NCBI RefSeq assembly: GCF_001431535.1
Contig: NZ_LDJK01000054.1
Span: 1 to 50,340, forward strand
DNA: 50,340 nucleotides
Direction of reading: 5' to 3'
Source of the DNA: Stenotrophomonas chelatiphaga
GTDB taxonomy: Bacteria > Pseudomonadota > Gammaproteobacteria > Xanthomonadales > Xanthomonadaceae
The notes beneath the pieces are model-generated. The model worked only from the letters and a program-made list of their open reading frames with translations, was not told the origin of the DNA and did not search any database. The translations under genes were made by a program, and so were the position numbers. Positions 1 to 7,801 of this stretch are shown piece after piece (within the stretch, counting starts at the first letter, position 1; each line of letters opens with the position of its first letter).

Positions 1-1
1 G

Positions 2-898
2 CTGGATGCCGCCCTGCTGCTTGCACGCCTGCTGCGTTCGGCCAGCGCAACCGCGGCGTTGCGCGCGCGCTGGCTGCGGCCCACGGCTGGAATCACTGCG
101 CTGGCGCTGGGCATCTTCGGGGTCAGCCAGGGCATGGCCGTACCCAAGCCGCGCGGCATCGACGTGGAGATCGCCGGCCTGCCGCCCGCGTTCGATGGCT
201 ACCGCATGCTGCAGCTGACCGATATCCATGCCAGCCGCCTGCTGACCGGCGACTGGGTGCGCAAGGTCGTGGCCGAAAGCAACGGGCTGAAGCCGGACGT
301 GGTGGTGATCACCGGTGACCTGATCGATGGCACGGTCACTGCCCGTGCCGATGATTTCCAGCCGCTGGGTGGCCTGCAGGCACCGGACGGGGTGATCGCC
401 ATCACCGGCAACCACGAGTATTACGCCCAGTACACGCAATGGATGCAGGCCTTCCGCGGCCTGGGCATGCAGGTGCTGGAAAACACCCATACCGAAGTGC
501 GTCGTGGCGATGCGGCGTTGACCATCGCCGGGGTCACCGATCCGGTGGCGGCGCGCTATGACCTGCCGCAGCCGGACCTGGCCGCCGCGCTGCAGGGGGC
601 CGATCCGCATGCGCCGGTGATCCTGCTCGACCATCGCCCGCGCGAAGCACAGGCCAATGCGGCGCGTGGGGTGAAGCTGCAGTTGTCCGGCCACACCCAC
701 GGCGGCCACATCGTCGGCATGGACCAGCTGGTGAAGCGGGCCAACGGCGGTTATGTATCCGGCCGCTACCAGGTGGGCGACATGACCCTGTACGTGAGCA
801 ACGGCGCGGGCCTGTGGCCGGGCTTTGCCGCGCGCATCGGCGTGCCTTCGGAGATCACCCTGATCACCCTGAAGGCGGCGCCGATAGCGCGGGAATGA
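2..898 (+). CDS. Metallophosphoesterase, YkuE/YaeI type (5' end cut by window)
   Basis: The reading frame is open from the first bases of the window, so the N-terminus lies outside it. The visible part starts with a hydrophobic stretch (LALGIFGVSQGMAV) that is probably the last membrane segment, followed by a calcineurin-like phosphoesterase domain. The metal-binding blocks appear in order: TDIHASR (DxH), GDLID (GDxxD), GNHEYY (GNHE) and GHTHGG. This pattern fits membrane-attached YkuE/YaeI-type metal-dependent phosphoesterases; the substrate cannot be told from sequence. A possible internal TTG start at 59 is unlikely because coding continues upstream. Its 3' end overlaps the convergent LLM oxidoreductase gene by 35 bases. 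Confidence 0.88.
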   Translation: MDAALLLARLLRSASATAALRARWLRPTAGITALALGIFGVSQGMAVPKPRGIDVEIAGLPPAFDGYRMLQLTDIHASRLLTGDWVRKVVAESNGLKPDVVVITGDLIDGTVTARADDFQPLGGLQAPDGVIAITGNHEYYAQYTQWMQAFRGLGMQVLENTHTEVRRGDAALTIAGVTDPVAARYDLPQPDLAAALQGADPHAPVILLDHRPREAQANAARGVKLQLSGHTHGGHIVGMDQLVKRANGGYVSGRYQVGDMTLYVSNGAGLWPGFAARIGVPSEITLITLKAAPIARE

Positions 899-1829
899 TC
901 TCCGCGCCGATCTGTTCGATGACCTCTTCGGCGGGCCGTCCGCCACTGAGGTTGAACATCACGTGGTCCACGCCGAGAGCATGCATGCGCTGCAGGTAGT
1001 CCCGAACGGCAGCGCTGCCGCCACGCAGGCCCAGTTCCAGCGGCGTGGCCGGCGCTGCAGGATCTTCCAGCAACTGCAGCTGCGCGGACTGCACGAAGGG
1101 CTTGCGTGCACTGCCGAGCTTCTGCCGCAGGGCGTGCTGCCACAGCCCGATCCGGCCTTCCTGCGTGGCTTCTTCGCGATGGTAGGTGGCCCAGCCGTCG
1201 GCATGTTCGGCGATCCACTGCAGCGACTGCCGGGCCGAACCCACGACCAGCATCGGGATCCGTGCGGCAGGCGCGGGCAGTACCGGATAGCCGACCTGCC
1301 GCAGCATCAGCGCACGCTCCTGCGCATCCGGCGACAGCGCCGCGCGCAGCAACGGCCAGCGTTCGCGGAACACCTGCGCGCGCTGCTCAAGCACGGCCCC
1401 GAAGGCGGCGAACTCTTCAGGCCGGTCGCCCGATCCCAGCCCCAGCACGAAGCGCCCGTTCGAGACGCGCTCCAGGCTCAGGGCGGCCTTGGCGATGTGC
1501 AGCGGGTGGCGCAGTGGCAGCACCGCCGCGGCCAGTCCGATGGCGATGCGCGAGGTGGCGGCGGCGAGCAGGGTGAGCCAGACAAAGGGATCATCAACGG
1601 CGCTGGCCTGCGGCGCGGCAGTGTCCGCAGGTGAGCGCTGCGGCACCATCAACGGGACATCGCGCGCCCACAGCGCGGCAAAACCCTGTGCTTCGGCCAG
1701 GCGTGCCAGCGCGGTCGCCCGGGGGGTGTCGGGCTGCTGGCCGGCAGCAACGCCTGCAGGCGTCATCAACCCCAGTGTGAGGCGGCCGGGAGAGAAGACC
1801 ATCGAGTGGCCGGCGTTGAACGGTGTCAC
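864..1829 (-). CDS. LLM-class flavin-dependent oxidoreductase (luciferase-like)
   Basis: A protein of 321 aa resembling bacterial-luciferase-like flavin oxidoreductases. It has the TIM-barrel opening RLTLGLMTPAG, then FAALWARDVP, an IAIGLAAAVLPLRHPLHIAK block and RFVLGLGSGDRPEEFAAFG, which is typical of the family and closest to the 'BA3436' luciferase-type subgroup (TIGR03571). Such enzymes use reduced FMN or F420 to oxidise small organic substrates; the substrate here is unknown. I chose GTG at 1829 because AGGAG lies 7 bases upstream; ATG at 1802 is the alternative. It follows the TmpA-like gene on the same strand after 55 bases, so co-transcription with the adenylation enzyme is plausible, and it might oxidise the same product. 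The C-terminal codons overlap the convergent phosphoesterase gene. Confidence 0.82.
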   Translation of the reverse strand: MTPFNAGHSMVFSPGRLTLGLMTPAGVAAGQQPDTPRATALARLAEAQGFAALWARDVPLMVPQRSPADTAAPQASAVDDPFVWLTLLAAATSRIAIGLAAAVLPLRHPLHIAKAALSLERVSNGRFVLGLGSGDRPEEFAAFGAVLEQRAQVFRERWPLLRAALSPDAQERALMLRQVGYPVLPAPAARIPMLVVGSARQSLQWIAEHADGWATYHREEATQEGRIGLWQHALRQKLGSARKPFVQSAQLQLLEDPAAPATPLELGLRGGSAAVRDYLQRMHALGVDHVMFNLSGGRPAEEVIEQIGAEIIPALSAPPSG

Positions 1830-1884
1830 ATGGTTGCTCCTGCACAGGGCCGTGCGGCAGGTTAACCCGGCCCGCATGCAGGCG

Positions 1885-3177
1885 TCAGGAATCCCAGATT
1901 GCACCGTATGCGGGCAGTCCACGTGCTTCGCAGCCGTTGACTACTGCATCGGTCAGTGCACGGTTGGCGATGCAGATCACGGCTTCGGCCTTCATGTCAT
2001 GCGCCGTGTCCCACGACAACTGCAGCAGGTCGGGCTTGCCGTCGCGCTGTGTATCCCAGATCAGCGCATCCGGCTGCGCAGCAAGGATTTCATCAACCAG
2101 TGCATCGCCATAGGTTGCACGAGGTGAGCGCACCGACCAGATCAGGCGCATGCGCACCCTGCCGGCAAGCAGGTGCGGCAGTACCGGTCCAATACCGCTG
2201 CCGGTCGCAACGTAAAGAACGGAGCGGAACAGCACTTCGATGTAGGCAACGCCTGCCGTGGGAAAGCCTTTCATCCAGACGTGGCGCGGTGGGTCATCGA
2301 TGAACTGACCTGTCCAGTCCCCTGCACGCGAGATGATGATGCGGAAATCGGTCTGTCCCGCCGCCGGAATGTTCGCGAACGAATGCCACTGGCCCAACGG
2401 TGAGCGGCTGATGGCCATAGCCGAGCCCGGGAAGGGCGCGCGGGTGCCTGCAAGGGTGAGGATCACTGCGTGCGGCGATGGCCGTTGGACATCCAGCGCG
2501 ATCCGCCGCAGGCGCAGCCAGGGCAGCAGGATGCTGGCCGTGATCATGCCGAGAAACACCAGCAGGGCAGATTCCGGCACGCCGCCACGAGCATCGTCTT
2601 GACCCGCCGATGGGCCCAGTTGCACGGCCAGGCCCCATGTCAGCAGCAGGGTCGTCCAGCCAACATAGCGGTGCACCTTCTCGAAGGCATCATGGTGCCG
2701 CGCGCGCACTGCGGGAAGGGCGGAAAGCAGCATGCCAAGCAGGTATCCCAGCAGTGCCGATGCAGTCCAGCGCAGGGCCGGCGGGTGCTGATCGCCAGGT
2801 GCGGACAGCAGGCTGCCGACCAGCAATGCCAGCCACGCAGTTCCCGCACATGCGCCGCCGGCGTGGATGCCGCCGTAATGGTAGACCTTGGCCAGGTGCC
2901 GACGGATGCCCAAAGGCCAGGTCACCGGGGCCCGGGTGGCCAACCAGAACAGCGCGGTGATGACCAGGCTCTGCCGCATCAGGATGGCCATGCCGATGTT
3001 GGCCATCGCCAGCCCGGCCAGGGCGTTTGGTGAAGCCATGAGTTCCGCCCAGCCGTGGCGGTACAGCTGGCAGGCAATCACACCGAGGTTGACCAGCATG
3101 ACCAGCCCGAAGAGCGCGTGGTAGTGACTGCGGGAGCGATGTTCCGCACCCGCCGGAGGCAAGGGATGAAGGCTCAT
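1885..3177 (-). CDS. TmpA-like transmembrane flavoprotein / ferredoxin-reductase-type oxidoreductase
   Basis: A protein of 430 aa with two halves. Residues about 20-225 hold roughly six membrane helices. Residues about 226-430 look like a cytoplasmic ferredoxin-NADP reductase module: WHSFANIP (264-271) sits where the flavin-binding motif is expected, ISRAGDWTGQF follows, and ATGSGIGPVLPHLL (324-337) resembles the nucleotide-binding loop. Histidines in and near the membrane part (H100, H105, H161/H162, H169 in HDAFEKVHRYVGW) recall the ferric-reductase/NOX transmembrane domain, so haem binding is possible but not shown. Overall it resembles TmpA, a membrane flavoprotein known from Aspergillus conidiation signalling. 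Its ATG overlaps the stop of the adenylation gene by four bases (ATGA), which indicates translational coupling and a joint role. Confidence 0.72.
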   Translation of the reverse strand: MSLHPLPPAGAEHRSRSHYHALFGLVMLVNLGVIACQLYRHGWAELMASPNALAGLAMANIGMAILMRQSLVITALFWLATRAPVTWPLGIRRHLAKVYHYGGIHAGGACAGTAWLALLVGSLLSAPGDQHPPALRWTASALLGYLLGMLLSALPAVRARHHDAFEKVHRYVGWTTLLLTWGLAVQLGPSAGQDDARGGVPESALLVFLGMITASILLPWLRLRRIALDVQRPSPHAVILTLAGTRAPFPGSAMAISRSPLGQWHSFANIPAAGQTDFRIIISRAGDWTGQFIDDPPRHVWMKGFPTAGVAYIEVLFRSVLYVATGSGIGPVLPHLLAGRVRMRLIWSVRSPRATYGDALVDEILAAQPDALIWDTQRDGKPDLLQLSWDTAHDMKAEAVICIANRALTDAVVNGCEARGLPAYGAIWDS

Positions 3178-4727
3178 CCGATGCGCTTCAGTCGCTGCAG
3201 GAGATCGCGCTTGTCCACCTTGCCGCGCGGGGTCAGCGGCAGGCTTTCCAGCGTCAGCAGATGGGCGGGCACCGCATAGTAGGGCAGCTGCCTCTGGGCG
3301 TGTGCGCGTGCCTGCCGTACGTCGGCGCCCACCGGTGTCAGTACGCTGGCCAAGGTGCGGGAATCGAGTTTCAGGGTCACTGCCTGTTCGACGCCGGCGG
3401 CTTGTTCGAGCACGCGCGACACCGCGTCGAGTTCCACACGGAACCCACGTACCTTCACCTGGTCGTCGGTGCGTCCCAGGTGCTCCAGTTCACCGCCGGA
3501 GGTCCAGCGGCCCAGGTCGCGCGTCCGGAACATCTTCCAGCCCGCTCCCAGGAACGGGTCATCGTGATAACGCTCCGCTGTCAGCGCGGGGTTGCCTGCG
3601 TAACCGGCGGTGACGCATAGCCCGCCCGCCCACATTTCGCCTGTTTCGCCCACGGCGCAGGGCTGGCACTGTGCATCGAGCACGTAAACGGTGTTGTTCG
3701 GCGTGGGCGTGCCGATGTTGAGGTGACCGCTGCCGCGCTGGTAGCGGTGCATCGTGTTGACGATGGTGGTCTCGGTCGGGCCGCAGCCATTGAAGAAGGT
3801 GCAGCGCTCGCCCCAATGCGCGGCGAGGCTTTCCGCGCAGGGTTCGCCGGCAACCGCGACCGTCCGCGCACGCCTGCACTGGTCGCGATCGAGCTGGGCG
3901 AGAATCGACGGGGTGGCGATGATGACGTCCGCGGTGGCGGCCGCGGCCTGCATGTCATCCTCCCGGATCACCAGCGTACCGCCCTGGCAGAGCGTGCCGA
4001 GGATCTCCCAGGCGGACATGTCGAAGGCGATGTTGAGCAGTTGGCTGACCCGCATGCCGGGGCGGATGCCGAGGTTGCCGGGTGCGGTCAGCAGGATGTT
4101 GCACAGGTTGCGGTGGGTCACCTTCACGCCATTGGGCAGTCCGGTGGTACCCGATGTGTAAAGAATGAAAGCCGTGGAGTCCGGCGGGACGCACCGCGGT
4201 ATCCAGTCCACGCCATCGCCACGATGCATGCTGTCCTCGATGGTGAGGATGTTGGCGTCCGCCACGCTGCGCGCGAGCGTGCGGTGTTCGCGCAGGCACA
4301 GCAGCGTGGCGCAGCCAGCGTCCTGGAACACCTGGGACAACAGAGCTGGCGGCACGAGGCGGATATCCTGCGGCACATAGGCGGCGCCGAGCTTCAGGAC
4401 AGCGATGATCGCCACCAGCATCGGGATGGAGCGGGTAACGAACAACCCCACGGCATCGCCGGATCGTATGCCTGCCGCTTCCAGGCGCGAGGCGAGCCGG
4501 TCCGCGTCATGTACGAGGGCGGCATAGGTGATCGACTCTGCGCCATGCTGTGCTGCCACGGTGTCGGGTTGACGGACTGCCCAGAAGGCAACGGCCTCGT
4601 GCACGAGCGCATGTTCCGGTGCAGCGGCCGGACCGCAGCTCAATGTCCGGATGGCGACGTGGGGATGCTGCTGGATCGACATGGGTGGCCATTGGCCTGC
4701 AGCGCGGAACGGGATGTCGGAGACCAT
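3174..4727 (-). CDS. Stand-alone NRPS-type amino acid adenylation enzyme
   Basis: A protein of 517 aa from the ATG at 4727 (AAAGGA just upstream). It is an AMP-forming adenylation domain with core motifs in order: A3 LYTSGTTGLPNGV (189-201), A4 FDMSAWE (235-241), A5 NGCGPTETT (313-321), A7 FRTRDLGRW (400-408, with R where NRPSs have G), A8 GRTDDQVKVRGFRVEL (418-433) and A10 LPLTPRGKVDK (496-506) with the catalytic-type lysine K503. Asp236 aligns with the GrsA Asp235 that binds an alpha-amino group, so an amino acid substrate is likely. No carrier, condensation, thioesterase or reductase domain is attached. The family activates acids as acyl-AMP; the acceptor here is unknown. It is the first gene of a leftward unit with the TmpA-like and LLM genes. 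Confidence 0.86.
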   Translation of the reverse strand: MVSDIPFRAAGQWPPMSIQQHPHVAIRTLSCGPAAAPEHALVHEAVAFWAVRQPDTVAAQHGAESITYAALVHDADRLASRLEAAGIRSGDAVGLFVTRSIPMLVAIIAVLKLGAAYVPQDIRLVPPALLSQVFQDAGCATLLCLREHRTLARSVADANILTIEDSMHRGDGVDWIPRCVPPDSTAFILYTSGTTGLPNGVKVTHRNLCNILLTAPGNLGIRPGMRVSQLLNIAFDMSAWEILGTLCQGGTLVIREDDMQAAAATADVIIATPSILAQLDRDQCRRARTVAVAGEPCAESLAAHWGERCTFFNGCGPTETTIVNTMHRYQRGSGHLNIGTPTPNNTVYVLDAQCQPCAVGETGEMWAGGLCVTAGYAGNPALTAERYHDDPFLGAGWKMFRTRDLGRWTSGGELEHLGRTDDQVKVRGFRVELDAVSRVLEQAAGVEQAVTLKLDSRTLASVLTPVGADVRQARAHAQRQLPYYAVPAHLLTLESLPLTPRGKVDKRDLLQRLKRIG

Positions 4728-5104
4728 GAGTGTCCTTTGCGTGCCGGCCGCGCAGGCTCGGAATCGATAGCGGTACGGTTTAACGGCGGGCAAGTCTAAG
4801 AGCGCTTCGGCGCTGGGAAATGTGAGCTGCCGCCGGATCCCGGACGATGTCCATTGAAAATCGAGATCGAACCAACGAGCATCAAAACGCTTGCCAATCC
4901 AGGTGTCCTGCCTGACGTCGGCCGCCGCAAACGCCGTCCGCCACCGCGCACGGATTCTGCCCATCTGCATGCGCGGGTTGTCGTAATCAGCCAGCGGATA
5001 CGGGCGGGCGGTGTGAAGCCGGCACGGCCGCGCGGGCGGCCGGCAGCAACGGTGTCCTGCTCTTCACTTCGCGTCAGCTAACGTCTGCCCAGTTCCTCAG
5101 GAGC
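4728..5104. other. Divergent intergenic region between adenylation gene and MFS gene
   Basis: A gap of 377 bases between divergent starts that should carry the promoters of both transcripts. Open frames crossing it (4854-5081 on the plus strand and the upstream extension of the adenylation frame) have no family-like sequence, and I do not call genes there. I see no clear -35/-10 pair or palindromic operator. Confidence 0.5.
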
Positions 5105-6388
5105 GTGGTCCATGCAATTGCTGGTTGTCGGCCTTTGAGCCCCGCCGTGCATCGCCGTTCAATGTGGGTCGCGGCGCTTTCCACCGTAGTGGAGTGGTAC
5201 GACTTCACCCTCTACCTGTACTTCGCCACCGTGCTGTCACGGGTGTTTTTCGGCGGCGGCGAGACCGCCCTGCTGGCCACCCTCGCCGGGTTCGCGGTGT
5301 CCTACCTGATGCGTCCCTTGGGCGCGCTGTGTTTCGGCCATCTCGGCGACCGCCTGGGGCGGCGCTGGATGCTGCTGGCCTCGATGGCGCTGATGGCGGC
5401 GGCGATGCTGGCCACGGCCTTGTTGCCCACCTATGCGCAGATCGGTGCCAGTGCCGGAGTGCTGCTGCTGGCATTGCGCTGCGTGATGGCGTTTTCGGTC
5501 GGCGGCGAATACACCGGGGTGGTGGCCTACCTGCTGGAAAGCGCGCCGCCACGACGACGCGGACTGGTGACCTCGCTGGCCTCGGCAGCCAGTGAAGTGG
5601 GCGCGCTGCTGGCGGTGGCGCTGTCCGCGCTGACCGTGGCGCTGCTGCCGGCCCCTGCGCTGGATACATGGGGCTGGCGTATCCCGTTCTTCGTCGGCGC
5701 CGGACTGGCGCTGCTCATCCTGCTGGCACGTTCGGGCATGCACGAATCGCCCGAATTCGAGCGCCAGCAGCGCGAGGGCAGCGTGCCCAGTGCGCCCATA
5801 CGGCAGATCCTGCGCAGCCATCCCGGCGCGGTGGCACGCACCTTCGCGATCTCCGCACTCGGTTCGATCACCTATTACGTAGGCATCACCTACGTGCCGG
5901 CCTTCCTGCACGCCAATGGCCGCGGGGAGGGCGAAGCGTTGTGGCTGTCGACCATCGCCGCGGTGGCGGTGATCCTGGCCACGCCGCTGTTCGGGCTGCT
6001 GTCGGACCGGTTTGGTCGGCGCCCCCTGTTGCTGGGGCTGACCCTGCTGTCAGCGCTGCTGCCGCTGTCGATGTTCGGGTGGATGGCGCAGGCATCGACG
6101 ATGGGCGTTATCGGTGCTGCGGTAGTGCTGGCTTGCGTGGCTGGCGGCATCAGTGCGGTAGCGGCTTCGGCCACGGCCGAACAGTTCCCCGGCGAGGGCC
6201 GGCTGAGCGGGCTGGCGCTGGGGGTGACCATGGCCACGGCGATATTCGGCGGTGCCACGCCGTGGTTGGCCCAATGGTGGGTCGAGCGCAGCGGGTGGAA
6301 TGCCGCGCCCGGGGCGATGATCGCCATCGTCGCGGTGCTGGTGCTGCCGGTGTTGTGGCGCCTGCCGGAAACCCGCCCGCTCCGGTAG
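5105..6388 (+). CDS. MFS transporter, metabolite:H+ symporter (MHS) type
   Basis: A membrane protein of up to 427 aa with about 12 helices. EWYDFTLYLYF in helix 1 and GHLGDRLGRRWMLL (loop 2-3) are signatures of the MHS branch (ShiA, KgtP, ProP relatives), and LSDRFGRRPLLL repeats the loop motif in the second half. The start is uncertain. GTG at 5105 begins one base after an AGGAG (5099-5103), which is too close. GTG 5147 and ATG 5162 (MWVAALS) are in frame but lack a good ribosome-binding site. The same AGGAG is well placed for an out-of-frame 8-codon ORF at 5112. It is divergent from the adenylation operon and may move its substrate or product. The TAG stop lies inside a GTAG repeat remnant. 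Confidence 0.85.
   Translation: MVHAIAGCRPLSPAVHRRSMWVAALSTVVEWYDFTLYLYFATVLSRVFFGGGETALLATLAGFAVSYLMRPLGALCFGHLGDRLGRRWMLLASMALMAAAMLATALLPTYAQIGASAGVLLLALRCVMAFSVGGEYTGVVAYLLESAPPRRRGLVTSLASAASEVGALLAVALSALTVALLPAPALDTWGWRIPFFVGAGLALLILLARSGMHESPEFERQQREGSVPSAPIRQILRSHPGAVARTFAISALGSITYYVGITYVPAFLHANGRGEGEALWLSTIAAVAVILATPLFGLLSDRFGRRPLLLGLTLLSALLPLSMFGWMAQASTMGVIGAAVVLACVAGGISAVAASATAEQFPGEGRLSGLALGVTMATAIFGGATPWLAQWWVERSGWNAAPGAMIAIVAVLVLPVLWRLPETRPLR
5112..5138 (+). other. Possible 8-codon leader ORF upstream of MFS gene
   Basis: ATG at 5112 encodes MQLLVVGL and then stops. AGGAG at 5099-5103 is 8 bases upstream, which is near-ideal spacing and better than for any in-frame MFS start. 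It could be a short translated leader, or it may mark the original MFS start followed by a frameshift. The sequence alone does not decide. Confidence 0.3.
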
Positions 6389-6575
6389 CGCAGCGGCCCG
6401 CCGTGACGACCAACGGTCGTCACCCACCAGCAGAGGACGGCCAGCGGCCGTCCCTACCATGACAGCGACAGGCGTCGCTCCGGTAGCGCCGAGCCATGCT
6501 CGGCGAGCGAAGCGGCCGGCCGTGACGACCAACGGTCGTCACCCACCAGCAGAGGACGGCCGGCGGCCGTCCCTG
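6385..6575. repeat. SMAG (GTAG) repeat cluster, duplicated block
   Basis: Two copies of one composite block lie side by side (about 6385-6457 and 6483-6575). Each has a GTAGCGC start, a TGACGACCAACGGTCGTCA palindrome (6404-6422; 6523-6541), a shared linker and an inverted GGACGGCC...GGCCGTCC palindrome. The first copy lacks the GCCGAGCCATGCTCGGCG hairpin that the second has at 6488-6505. The cluster separates the MFS gene from the convergent nucleoside hydrolase gene and could act as a bidirectional 3'-end structure. Confidence 0.85.
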
Positions 6576-6595
6576 CGGTTACAGCGTCGCTGCCG

Positions 6596-7546
6596 TTACA
6601 GCGACAGGGTCTTTTCGATGTCGGCCAGCACGGCGCTGGCATCCACGCCGATCGCGATCGACTGCATCGCCTGGCCGTCCCATACGCTGGGGCCGAAGGC
6701 CATGCCGGCCGGCTTGGGGATGGTCATCCCGCGTGCCACGCCATCGGTGGCCACGCGCACGCTGGCATGCTCGAACTCGAACAGTTCCGGACGGGTCAGC
6801 GCGATGCAGGCACAGCAGTCGTGCACCACCATGCCCTTGTGGCCGGCCTGCAGGTAGAAGTCCACGTAGTCCTGCGACAGCGCACGCACCAGGTCCGCAT
6901 CGGCGCCGCCAGCGTGGGCCAGTGCATCCAGGCCGTGGCGATCCATCTCCACCTGGGTGGTGACATCCAGGCCGATGGCGATCACCGGCCAGCTGGCGGT
7001 GAACACGATGTCGGCGGCTTCGGCGTCGCCCCAGATGTTGGCCTCGGCGGCCGGTGTGATGTTGCCGTTGACATGGAACGCGCCGCCCATGATCACTACC
7101 CCACGTACCAGCGAGGCGATATCCGGTGCTTCGCGCAGGGCCAGTGCCAGGTTGGTCATGCGGCCCACCGCGACCAGGGTGACCTGGCCCGGCTGCGCAC
7201 GGACCAGGTCGATGATCAGCTGGTGTGCGCTGCGCGGATCGGCGGCCACGTCCAGCTGTGCCGGCACCGGGTGGTTGCCCAGGCCGTTGTCACCGTGGAT
7301 GTGCACCGGCCAGGCTTCGGGCTGTGCATCGGGCTGCAGCGGGCCGGCGGCGCCGCGCGCCACGGGTGCGTCCAGGCCCCAGGCCTGCTTCAGGAACAGC
7401 GCGTTGTGGGTGGTCGATTCGACGGCGGCATTGCCGAACACGGTGGTGACGGCCAGCAGGTTCACCTGCGGGTGCTTGTGCAGGTACAGCAGCGCCAGGG
7501 CGTCGTCGACGCCCGGGTCGGTATCGAAAATTACGTTGTGCATCAT
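6596..7546 (-). CDS. Inosine/uridine-preferring nucleoside hydrolase
   Basis: A protein of 316 aa. The N-terminal DTDPGVDDALALL (residues 8-20) is the calcium-binding signature of nucleoside hydrolases, with D8, D10, D14 and D15 as expected ligands. VTLVAVGRMTNLALAL, VVIMGGAFHVNGN and PAAEANIWGDAEAA follow the family pattern. These enzymes cleave the N-glycosidic bond of ribonucleosides for base salvage. Specificity within the Rih group cannot be read with confidence. I chose ATG 7546 (or 7543) because the family starts just before the Asp cluster; an upstream extension to 7630 is low-complexity. It appears monocistronic, with GTAG repeat clusters at both ends. Confidence 0.92.
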   Translation of the reverse strand: MMHNVIFDTDPGVDDALALLYLHKHPQVNLLAVTTVFGNAAVESTTHNALFLKQAWGLDAPVARGAAGPLQPDAQPEAWPVHIHGDNGLGNHPVPAQLDVAADPRSAHQLIIDLVRAQPGQVTLVAVGRMTNLALALREAPDIASLVRGVVIMGGAFHVNGNITPAAEANIWGDAEAADIVFTASWPVIAIGLDVTTQVEMDRHGLDALAHAGGADADLVRALSQDYVDFYLQAGHKGMVVHDCCACIALTRPELFEFEHASVRVATDGVARGMTIPKPAGMAFGPSVWDGQAMQSIAIGVDASAVLADIEKTLSL

Positions 7547-7668
7547 GTTGTTGTTCTTCTTCTGTCCGTGGTGGTGCGGGGCGCGCCCAGCGGGGCTGCC
7601 CGTAGCGTAGTGTCTCAAGTGTCCGGACATGATGACAGGCGCGCCCGGCGGGCGCAGCGCCAGGGCGC

Positions 7669-7776
7669 TGACGACCAGCGGTGGTCACTACCGGGGCAGG
7701 GTCGGCGGTCGGTAGCGCCGAGCCATGCTCGGCGAGCGCAGCGGTGAAGCGCGTGACGACCAACGGTCGTCACTAC
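7669..7776. repeat. SMAG (GTAG) repeats, three units
   Basis: Three palindromic units: about 7669-7691 (TGACGACCAGCGGTGGTCA, inverted), 7712-7734 (GTAGCGCCGAGCCATGCTCG, forward) and 7754-7776 (TGACGACCAACGGTCGTCA, inverted). They lie between the nucleoside hydrolase start and the 3' end of the TonB-dependent receptor gene and mix two stem sequences. Confidence 0.85.
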
Positions 7777-7801
7777 CGGGGCAGAAGGTCGTGCCTTGCC
7801 C

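Noticed and set aside
4854..5081. Plus-strand open frame of 75 codons in the divergent promoter region
   Set aside because: No ribosome-binding site, no recognisable motif, strongly Arg/Pro-rich as expected for random high-GC frames.
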